Shown here: positions 6,027 through 11,961 of the stretch, in pieces
Position numbering within the stretch: position 1 is the first letter of the stretch
Layout of the letters: the number at the start of each line of letters is the position of its first letter
NCBI GenBank assembly: GCA_050942825.1
Contig: JBMNOA010000042.1
Location: forward strand, 1 to 11,961
Length of the DNA: 11,961 bases
Source of the DNA: CAYRML01 sp050942825
Lineage (GTDB): Bacteria > Bacillota > Dehalobacteriia > UBA4068
Direction of reading: 5' to 3'
Position numbers and translations under genes: made by a program
Notes under the pieces: model-generated
The model's input: only the letters and a program-made list of their open reading frames with translations
Told to the model about the DNA's origin: nothing
The model's database searches: none

Positions 6027-7535
6027 TTATTCGGCGTAGATGAAGTGGTCGGGGTTGGCGATCTTAGCATCCAACTTATCCTTGAGCAAGATGTAATTCT
6101 TGCGTGAGGTCTTGTCGTACCAGATATCGAACTCTCCGAATTCACGCTCTCCGTTAGGAGTACCTACGGCAAGTACTGACTTGGTGGTCAGCAGTGCGCG
6201 ATGCGGCTTGAAAAAGGTGTCACCGAGGTCGTTGTATGCCTGGATCATCTCGTCCCATATTGCCATAGGCACTACGGGGACGCCGAGGAATGACAGCACC
6301 TGTACACCCTCTACGAGGTTGACATATGTGCGGTCAATACCCTTACCGATGAGATACTGCTCGTATGCGTCGGCGATGGACTGGGTGACGAGGAACTTCG
6401 GGCGGTTCTCTACGTTGGTGTCAGCCTTCATCTGACGCAATTTGATAGGAGCCTTGTACCACATATCCGAGAGCAGTGTGTAGGCACGATCGGCTGTCAT
6501 TTCACCCATCTGGTCAGCCTTGCTGGTCTTGCTGTTGGCAGCGATTGTCTGACCGCGATTGTTGTCCTCGGCAACCAAGCCACGGAGCTGCTTGAACAGA
6601 CCGTCGATGATGTCGAAATACTCGGGATCAACGTCCTCGGTGATGTAACCACCGCCGTTGATGGTGACGGTATTCTCGGTGTCCTTTGAGTAGTAGGTCT
6701 TGCCCTCTTGTGCTACACCGGTAGCGGCCTCGCCGCTAAGGTAAACGATTGTGCCGTTTGACAGGGTGCACTTCTGTGCGCCCTGAGTACCCTTGGCAAC
6801 ACCCATATAGACTGTACCCTCAATCGGGGTAATCTTATTCTCGGTGTCCTTTGAGTAGTAGGTCTTGTCAGCCTCTGCGTTACCTGTTGCGGCCTCGCCG
6901 TTAAGGTAGATGATAGTGCCGTTGGCGAGGGCACACTTGACTGCACCAGTGGTGTTCTTGGTAACGGCCAGGTAGACTGTGCCCTCCAGTGCGCTGCCTG
7001 CGGTCTGCTCGGTGGCGGCTGCGGTGGGGACGGCAGTCAGTGTAGCGAGTGCTGCTACGTTCAGTGTCTCGAAGTCCACGTTGTCGGCGTTGGTGTCGGA
7101 CATCCAGATAAGGCGGTATATGAACTTGTACACTGCACCTATCAAGACCTCGACAACGATAGCCATGTAGTCGGTGTCAGTCAGGTCGTCAACACGTGTG
7201 CCCTGGTTCATTGCATAGAGCACCATTGTGTTCTTAAGATCATCCGCGCACTCGTCGAGGAAAATTTCCCACTCTTTGGGTTGCCACAGCACCTTACGGG
7301 TGCTTACCCTCCAGTCCTGTGTCTGGGGGTCGCAACCCTGGCCTTTCTTTCCTACAAGGCCGCCGCCGGTGATGAAACCGACCTCCTTGTCATAGATGAT
7401 GCCTCGATAGAATTGATGTATGGCTGATAGTTCGGGCAGTTTCTCAATGCCCTCATACACCAACTCGTTAATGTCACGGATCTGCTCGGCGGTAAATGCG
7501 AAATTCGCCAAGTTAAAGTTGATTGAATTACTCAT
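6027..7535 (-). CDS. Major capsid protein (HK97-fold type) with inserted tandem-repeat domain
   Basis: A 502-residue protein expected to form the icosahedral shell. The N-terminal part (1-175) contains FTAEQIRDINELVYEGI, then FITGGGLVGKKGQGCDP and a helical stretch with Trp (WQPKEWEIFLDECADDLKN), like N-arm and spine helix regions of Bacteroidota phage capsid proteins. Residues 184-293 are two 55-residue repeats inserted before the rest of the shell domain. Residues 300-502 include the A-domain-like KFLVTQSIADAYEQYLIGKG, VQVLSFLGVPVVPMAIWDEM and RALLTTKSVLAVG, ending EFDIWYDKTSRKNYILL. It follows the protease/scaffold gene by 28 bases with an A-rich leader, the usual head-gene order. The capsid call rests on these motifs and on the neighbours. 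Confidence 0.85.
   Translation of the reverse strand: MSNSINFNLANFAFTAEQIRDINELVYEGIEKLPELSAIHQFYRGIIYDKEVGFITGGGLVGKKGQGCDPQTQDWRVSTRKVLWQPKEWEIFLDECADDLKNTMVLYAMNQGTRVDDLTDTDYMAIVVEVLIGAVYKFIYRLIWMSDTNADNVDFETLNVAALATLTAVPTAAATEQTAGSALEGTVYLAVTKNTTGAVKCALANGTIIYLNGEAATGNAEADKTYYSKDTENKITPIEGTVYMGVAKGTQGAQKCTLSNGTIVYLSGEAATGVAQEGKTYYSKDTENTVTINGGGYITEDVDPEYFDIIDGLFKQLRGLVAEDNNRGQTIAANSKTSKADQMGEMTADRAYTLLSDMWYKAPIKLRQMKADTNVENRPKFLVTQSIADAYEQYLIGKGIDRTYVNLVEGVQVLSFLGVPVVPMAIWDEMIQAYNDLGDTFFKPHRALLTTKSVLAVGTPNGEREFGEFDIWYDKTSRKNYILLKDKLDAKIANPDHFIYAE
6657..6986 (-). repeat. Two tandem 165-bp units inside the capsid gene
   Basis: Unit A is 6822-6986 (residues 184-238) and unit B 6657-6821 (residues 239-293). 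Both follow the scheme EGTVY(L/M)-x-V then a K-C-x-L-(A/S)-NGTI-(I/V)-YL-(N/S)-GEAATG stretch, then KTYYSKDTEN. A stretch of 32 bases is identical in both (6671-6702 and 6836-6867), exactly 165 bases apart, so the duplication is recent or kept uniform by recombination. Each unit looks like a small beta domain and the pair is probably exposed on the shell surface. Confidence 0.9.
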
Positions 7536-7563
7536 AGTCGTGTGATTTTTTGATTGATTGTGA

Positions 7564-8028
7564 TTACTTCTTTTTCTTCTTGTTCAGAGCCTCACGAACG
7601 GCGTTCTTGCGTTCCTCGCTGGACTGTTCATCCTGCCTTCCGTCTCCGGCGGGCTGTCCGTTCATACGGTTGCCCGGCTGGTAGTCACTGCCAAGCTGGC
7701 TCTTCAGATTAGTTATCTCGGCATCCCTTGCCGCGATTGTCTCGTTAGCGGTGTTCAACTCGCTCTGCAGGTTGTCACGCTCGGCAGTGAGATTAGTTAC
7801 CTCATCGGCCTTTGCGTCACGCTCCTGTGTCAGTGTGTCACGCTCCTGTGTCAGTGTCTCCACCTGTGCCAGTGCGTTCTCTTTCTCACCCTCCAACTCC
7901 GCAATACGGGCGTTAAGGGCGTCAATCTCGTTGGCGGGAGCGGCCTGTGCGCCGTTCTGCTCGCCCTCTTTCTCTGCCTGCTCGCCCCTCTTCAAAAGGG
8001 CGTCCAGTGCTTCTTTCCAATTAAACAT
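7564..8028 (-). CDS. Possible nested scaffold protein from an internal in-frame start
   Basis: ATG at 8028-8026, codon 187 of the protease gene, opens a 154-residue product starting MFNWKEALDALLKRGEQAEK. It would comprise only the coiled-coil, Gln/Glu-rich part and the Lys-rich end. The start sits exactly at the junction between protease and scaffold regions, and the DNA just upstream (AAAAGAAGAATAAT on the coding strand) is A-rich like the leaders of other genes here. Lambda makes its scaffold Nu3 from such an internal start in gene C. Expression from this start is an inference. Confidence 0.45.
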   Translation of the reverse strand: MFNWKEALDALLKRGEQAEKEGEQNGAQAAPANEIDALNARIAELEGEKENALAQVETLTQERDTLTQERDAKADEVTNLTAERDNLQSELNTANETIAARDAEITNLKSQLGSDYQPGNRMNGQPAGDGRQDEQSSEERKNAVREALNKKKKK

Positions 8029-8586
8029 ATTATTCTTCTTTTGATTGGTGTTATATTCGTTGATAGCGCCGATGAAACCGTGCTCGAGCATATACTTCGA
8101 GTCACGTACCTTCTCTTCGGCCATAGCAGCCGCAAGGTCATCTCGGTTATAGCCGGTACGGTCGGCATAGATGTCAATGATACGCTCCTGCAACTCACGC
8201 ATTTCCTCGGCGTACTTCTCCACGGCTGTGGTCGTGCCACTGACGCCACCCTGTACTTCATGGATGAGGAATGATGCGTTGGGGTTTGCTGTGCGCTGGC
8301 TCTTTGGCGCGGCCAGCAACAGCACAATCGCCATCGAGTGACAGTCGCCCTCTACGTTACAATAGATATTACGGCCTGACGTGCGCAGGCAGTCGTAAAG
8401 TGCCAGTCCCTCCGAGACCAGACCGCCGTCACAGTGTATCTGCAACTTGATGTCCTTCTCGTCAGGATGTTCGTCTAGCAGGTTCTGTAGTGTCTCCAGC
8501 GTGAACGGGTGATCCATGCCGAACCATTCGTATATCCATGCGTTGCTCTCCTTATCGATTACCTCGTGTAGTTTGATTTCCAACAT
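7564..8586 (-). CDS. ClpP-like prohead maturation protease with C-terminal scaffold domain
   Basis: A 340-residue protein from ATG 8586-8584. A GTG start at 8667 would add 27 residues from an AT-rich spacer with no protein character and is rejected. Residues 1-180 are a ClpP/S14 serine protease fold (PF00574): IHCDGGLVSEGLALYD (50-65), GDCHSMAIVLLLAAPKS with nucleophile Ser84, and NASFLIHEVQGG with His109. The position where ClpP has its third catalytic residue (EYGLVD) reads EHGFIG here, so the Asp is not obvious. From 187 on the protein is an acidic, Gln/Ala-rich coiled coil (ALAQVETLTQERD, TNLTAERDNLQSELNTANET) ending in a Lys-rich tail: a scaffold-like segment. Fusions of protease and scaffold are known in tailed phages. 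The protein probably guides shell assembly and then cleaves the scaffold. The capsid gene follows directly. Confidence 0.85.
   Translation of the reverse strand: MLEIKLHEVIDKESNAWIYEWFGMDHPFTLETLQNLLDEHPDEKDIKLQIHCDGGLVSEGLALYDCLRTSGRNIYCNVEGDCHSMAIVLLLAAPKSQRTANPNASFLIHEVQGGVSGTTTAVEKYAEEMRELQERIIDIYADRTGYNRDDLAAAMAEEKVRDSKYMLEHGFIGAINEYNTNQKKNNMFNWKEALDALLKRGEQAEKEGEQNGAQAAPANEIDALNARIAELEGEKENALAQVETLTQERDTLTQERDAKADEVTNLTAERDNLQSELNTANETIAARDAEITNLKSQLGSDYQPGNRMNGQPAGDGRQDEQSSEERKNAVREALNKKKKK
7816..7855 (-). repeat. 21-bp direct repeat in the scaffold region
   Basis: The plus-strand 19-mer GTCACGCTCCTGTGTCAGT occurs at 7816-7834 and 7837-7855, period 21. It encodes two copies of a seven-residue coiled-coil heptad (LTQERDT), so gain or loss keeps frame and heptad register. 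Confidence 0.9.
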
Positions 8587-8666
8587 ATAAGTATCTTTTT
8601 TTGTTTGATTTGTGTAAATATATGTATTATATTTCAATCTTGTTGGTAAAGTGTTATCCCATATCA
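8587..8666 (-). promoter_or_regulatory. AT-rich spacer ahead of the head genes, possible promoter or leader
   Basis: This 80-base gap is the most AT-rich part of the window. On the coding strand it contains TATATTTAC (8622-8614), close to the Bacteroidales -7 element TAnnTTTG, and TATAAT (8631-8626). No convincing -33/-35 element at proper spacing is seen. It ends in the A-rich leader of the protease gene. A separate promoter for head genes is plausible but weakly supported. Confidence 0.3.
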
Positions 8667-8897
8667 CTATACTTCGGATTTAAGCCGCCGGATGATCTTC
8701 CGCACGTTTTCGTCCGACATACAGAACTTCTCACCCGTCAGGTCGTAGGCATCCATCTTGCCTGTCTTTTTGCAGCACTCGCGGAAATACTCATACACAC
8801 GTAACGCGCGCCTCCACTCCTGGGTGATAATTCCGGCACGAACAAAGTCGTTCATCTTTGCCGGCTCAATAGATCGTAATAGGTCATAGGTTGTCAT
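8667..8897 (-). CDS. Small protein with possible helix-turn-helix, unknown role
   Basis: A 76-residue, mostly helical, mildly basic protein. Residues 1-40 give two helices (TTYDLLRSIEPAKMNDFVRA and QEWRRALRVYEYFREC). Residues 47-74 (DAYDLTGEKFCMSDENVRKI, then IRRLK) have the shape of a helix-turn-helix, with a turn at CMSDE and a basic recognition-like helix ending in IRRLKSE. A small DNA-binding protein here could be a late regulator or a terminase small subunit; neither is proven. It begins 20 bases after the tape-measure stop and ends at the AT-rich spacer before the protease, so it is the last gene of the tail part upstream of the head genes. Confidence 0.6.
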   Translation of the reverse strand: MTTYDLLRSIEPAKMNDFVRAGIITQEWRRALRVYEYFRECCKKTGKMDAYDLTGEKFCMSDENVRKIIRRLKSEV

Positions 8898-8917
8898 AGG
8901 TCAGTATCGGTTAGGGG

Positions 8918-11900
8918 TTATTGTCTTGTGAGCTCATCCATGTGTACCACGTTATCCTGTGCATCGCGTAGTTCGGTCAGTGACAGCCACACCTGCAAGT
9001 TCTTAATCTCCTCACCTACACGCTGGGCGACCACCTCACCCAACCTGTCATAGTCAATCTCAACGGTAGTGCCACCGCCACCTGCTGCCGCGCGCTCGGC
9101 TTCTGCTCGACGTAGGGCATAACCGGTATCGGGTACACCCGCGTTCTTGCCGATATACGAAATGAGGTTAAGCAGTTCCGGGAACGCCTTTGCAGGACGG
9201 GCTGCTACGATTCGTTCCTCACCCTCGGTCTCAACCAGTACGCCCCCCTGCTCATGTCTTGCTCCCTCGATCTTACCTCCTCGACGTGCCTTGGGTAACG
9301 GTTCAGACAGGACGGCTCCCAGCTGCAACGCACCCATAGCACCTGCAACGGCAGTCAGCGCAACGGTGCTGACACCGAAGTCCATCTTCGGCACTTCCGC
9401 CCATATCTTCATTATCGCGGCTGCGGTGTTAAGTACGATCTGAAATGCGGCCAACTCCTTCTCACGTATCGCCTGCTTGCGCGTCTCCTCGGCTTTCTTC
9501 TGCGCGAGTTCGGAATCCATCTTCGCGATTTTCTCGTCATACTGACGCTGGCTGATAACACCCGCTTTCAGACGCTTGTCAAGAGCTGCCTTCTCCTTCT
9601 CGTTCTGCTGTTCTACCTCCTGAACGCGGGCGTTGCTGTTATTGGTCGCTATGGTACTGATGCTCGACAGCATCTCGTGTACGTTGTTGCCGTACTCCTG
9701 CAGGCGGTCAATCTTCTGCATCTGATGCGCACTCTCCAACGCGGCCAGTTGCTCCTCCAACTCGGCACGTCTGGCGGCATTGTCCTTATAGAGCGCGAGT
9801 TCGCGTTCAAGATACTGCCTGCGGATTTGGTACTGCTGCTCGGCATTCTGCCACGCCAGCCTGAGATCTGTCGCCAACTGGTCGGCACGCGCTTTCGCCT
9901 GCGCCTCCAACTCTTTCTGCTCGTTCTCGGTCTGCTGCTTTTGCAGTTTCTTGATTTCCTCTGTTTCCTTTTGCTTTAACCCTATCTTGTAGTACGATGC
10001 CTCCTCATACGTCATCTGCCCGGCTGCCACCATAGCATCCAGTTGGTCGTAGAGGCTCTTGTATTCATTCTCGACGGCACGTATCTGAGCCTTCACGTCA
10101 GTACCGGCAACGGCCGATACTATCTTCTTTGTGATTTCAGTGTAGTGGTCAACGGCCTTCTGCTCCTGCTCGGCATAGAATGTGTCACGCTCGATGTCAA
10201 GGGCATTCAGACTGTTGCGGTACTCTTCACCCGTGATCTGGTCGTATTGGAGTTGTATGCGCAGTCTCTCACGCTCATACGTCTGCTGGTTCTCGAAATT
10301 GCGCGCCTGCCAGTCCTGCTCATGCTGCCACCGTTGCTCGGCGTTCTGTTCTTCGGACAGTGCGGCATCGTTCTGATAGCGCTTCTGCTGGGCGAGCATC
10401 GCGGTATATATCTTCTGACTGCTCGCCAACTCTTTGAGTGCGACCTGTGATGCCTGCTTCTTCTCGGCATCAGTCAGCGTACTACCTCCGCCACCTCCTT
10501 CGTTCCCGCCTGTCGTAGTTGTGCCGCTTGCCTTCTCACGTGCTTTCTGTATCTGCTCGTAAGCCTGTTTTAACGCCTGATAGTTATTACGTATAGTATT
10601 TATCTCTATCTCGGCGTTAGCCTTTATCTGCTCAAGGCGTTTCTTCTCGCGCTTGTTATCGGTCGCCGCGAGTTGGTGGTTCATCGATTGGATAATACGA
10701 CCTTGCTCGTTGGCGCGTGCCTGCATAGACTGGGTCTCGGTATCAAACATCACGTGCAGGGCGTGTGCCACGTCAATACCCTTTTCTTCGGCTACCTTCG
10801 CGATTTCTTCATACCCTGCTGCATAATTCTGTATCAAATCCTCAAAGTCGCGCCTTGCCTTTCCTTCGGGGTCAATCCTGTCGGTCACTATGTTTATATT
10901 GTCAGCCAATCCCCGGAAGAACTTGGACAGACGACCCTCACTATTCAGTACTGCCAACTCAAATCCCTCCCATGCCGATTGTAGCATCTTGATTGCACCT
11001 TCGGTGGTCTGTAATCGTTCCTCACGGATACCGATAGCATAGCCATCCACATCGGCGAGCTTCTTGTTCAGTTCATCAATGGCATCGGCGTTCTTCATCA
11101 GTGACGAGAACGCTGCGACACTGCGCTTGTCTGTCAGTTCAAGGGCTGCGGCAACGTCAATACCGCGCCCCTGCAACTCTTTCAGTCCTGCTACGAGGGT
11201 GGGTATATCTTTAACGGGCTGGCTAAGACTCTTGGCGAGGTCGCTGCTTGAATCGGCCAATTTGAGCAATATGTTACGTGTCGATGTAGCCGCCATGCTG
11301 GCATCCATACCCACGTTGGCAAGTGAGCCAAGAATAGCGACAACACTCTCCAGATCAAATCCCATAGCGTTTGCTACGGGTGCGACCTGTGACAGTGCGG
11401 TGCGGTACTTGTCAAATGATAGCGCACTCTCGTTCGCTCCTTTTACCAACACATCTACAACGTGTGCGGTATCTTCGGCATCCAGTCCGAACTGACGTAG
11501 CACCGAGCCGGTAAGGTCTGCGGACTCACCCAGACCGGCGTCGAGGTCAGTCGCAAGGGCAAGTACACTCTCGGACATCGCCCGTATCTGGTCGGCAGCG
11601 AATCCCAGCTTGGCGAGTGCAATCTGCAACTCGGTGACCTGGGAGGCGGTGTACTCTGTCGTACGTCCGAGTTCTTTGGCGTGATAGGTCATCGCCTCCA
11701 TCTCGTCATTCGTCACGCCGAGAATCGTCTGGAGGTTCTTCTGCTGCTGGGCGAACTCAATATTTGTCTTGATTACATTGCCTACTGCCCTGATAAGACC
11801 TGTCACGGCAGCGACTACGGCGGCGATCCAGCCAACCATTGCCGTCCATCCGGCTTTTGCCTTCTGGAAAAATCCTTGCTGTGTAGCCTCCTGTCTTTCC

Positions 11901-11961
11901 TGCTCACGGTTAAGGTTCTCCAACTCTTGGGTTGTCTTCTGTACGGCACTGGCCTCGGCCT
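8918..11961 (-). CDS. Tail tape-measure protein (TP901-type), N-terminus beyond the right edge
   Basis: At least 1013 residues; the frame is open to the window edge, and the TTG at 11923 is internal, not the start. Numbered from that TTG, residues 25-50 are hydrophobic (WTAMVGWIAAVVAAVTGLIRAV without breaks). Residues 60-250 match the tape-measure core (PhageMin_Tail, PF10145): KELGRTTEYTASQVTELQIA, LRQFGLDAEDTAHVVDVL, then SLANVGMDASMAATSTRNIL. TEGAIKMLQSAWEGFELAVL at 307-326 closes it. Coiled coil runs from 355 to 465 and from 485 to about 790, broken by a Gly-rich linker (TGGNEGGGGG, 471-480). Near the C-terminus are a hydrophobic stretch and GKIEGARHEQGGVLVETEGE. This protein sets tail length and takes part in DNA ejection, so the phage has a long tail (sipho- or myovirus form). 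Its place upstream of the head genes is unusual. Confidence 0.9.
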   Translation of the reverse strand, partial: AEASAVQKTTQELENLNREQERQEATQQGFFQKAKAGWTAMVGWIAAVVAAVTGLIRAVGNVIKTNIEFAQQQKNLQTILGVTNDEMEAMTYHAKELGRTTEYTASQVTELQIALAKLGFAADQIRAMSESVLALATDLDAGLGESADLTGSVLRQFGLDAEDTAHVVDVLVKGANESALSFDKYRTALSQVAPVANAMGFDLESVVAILGSLANVGMDASMAATSTRNILLKLADSSSDLAKSLSQPVKDIPTLVAGLKELQGRGIDVAAALELTDKRSVAAFSSLMKNADAIDELNKKLADVDGYAIGIREERLQTTEGAIKMLQSAWEGFELAVLNSEGRLSKFFRGLADNINIVTDRIDPEGKARRDFEDLIQNYAAGYEEIAKVAEEKGIDVAHALHVMFDTETQSMQARANEQGRIIQSMNHQLAATDNKREKKRLEQIKANAEIEINTIRNNYQALKQAYEQIQKAREKASGTTTTGGNEGGGGGSTLTDAEKKQASQVALKELASSQKIYTAMLAQQKRYQNDAALSEEQNAEQRWQHEQDWQARNFENQQTYERERLRIQLQYDQITGEEYRNSLNALDIERDTFYAEQEQKAVDHYTEITKKIVSAVAGTDVKAQIRAVENEYKSLYDQLDAMVAAGQMTYEEASYYKIGLKQKETEEIKKLQKQQTENEQKELEAQAKARADQLATDLRLAWQNAEQQYQIRRQYLERELALYKDNAARRAELEEQLAALESAHQMQKIDRLQEYGNNVHEMLSSISTIATNNSNARVQEVEQQNEKEKAALDKRLKAGVISQRQYDEKIAKMDSELAQKKAEETRKQAIREKELAAFQIVLNTAAAIMKIWAEVPKMDFGVSTVALTAVAGAMGALQLGAVLSEPLPKARRGGKIEGARHEQGGVLVETEGEERIVAARPAKAFPELLNLISYIGKNAGVPDTGYALRRAEAERAAAGGGGTTVEIDYDRLGEVVAQRVGEEIKNLQVWLSLTELRDAQDNVVHMDELTRQ

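Noticed and set aside
6657..6986. Capsid repeats as a mobile element or assembly duplicate
   Set aside because: The units differ at many positions, stay in frame and have no terminal inverted repeats; this is a coding duplication.
8584..8667. GTG start for the protease, overlapping the preceding stop
   Set aside because: The added 27 residues come from an AT-rich spacer, have no similarity to the ClpP N-terminus, and an ATG with an A-rich leader follows at 8586.
11923..11961. TTG at 11923 as the start of the tape-measure gene
   Set aside because: The frame continues without a stop to the window edge and codes for plausible residues (AEASAVQKTTQE), so the gene is simply cut off.

Overview
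The window is a block of virion and lysis genes from a tailed double-stranded DNA phage or prophage, almost certainly of a Bacteroidales (Bacteroidota) host. Every credible gene lies on the minus strand, packed end to end with short gaps or 4-base ATGA overlaps, so it reads as one late transcript running from position 11961 down to 1. The Bacteroidales assignment rests on the A-rich leaders without a clear Shine-Dalgarno in front of the protease, capsid and first paralogue genes, on the style of the capsid, holin and lipoprotein sequences, and on a lectin-like target protein of the kind diversified by retroelements in gut Bacteroidales phages. No integrase, terminase, repressor, tRNA or host gene is visible, so free phage and prophage cannot be told apart. 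Base composition is moderate to high in GC, higher than typical Bacteroides.

Layout in order of transcription. First comes the tail tape-measure protein (11961-8918, cut by the right edge) and a 76-residue protein with a possible helix-turn-helix (8897-8667). After an AT-rich 80-base gap come a ClpP-type prohead protease with a C-terminal scaffold-like coiled coil (8586-7564) and the major capsid protein, which carries a tandem 55-residue repeat (7535-6027). A strong hairpin follows. Next are the first of two paralogous virion proteins (5916-5347), a 191-residue protein of unknown role (5331-4756), the portal (4747-3467), a neck/connector-type protein (3470-2961) and the second paralogue (2956-2342). 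Then comes a 402-residue receptor-binding-type protein (2334-1126) whose C-terminus looks like the variable region of a diversity-generating retroelement (DGR), with a 14-bp hairpin just after it. A short frame without ATG (1156-986), a 124-residue protein (989-615), a holin (598-131) and the start of a spanin-like lipoprotein (134-1, cut by the left edge) finish the block.

Together these genes build the head (protease, scaffold, capsid, portal, connector), the tail (tape measure, possibly the two paralogues) and a diversifiable adhesin, and start lysis (holin, spanin candidate). The order is not the usual siphovirus order: the tape measure precedes the head genes, and the portal comes after the capsid. 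The most notable points are the DGR target without its reverse transcriptase or template repeat in view, the hairpin that overlaps its stop codon, the unlisted frame joined to the next gene by ATGA, the repeat insertion in the capsid protein, the likely nested scaffold start, and the pair of paralogues flanking the portal block.
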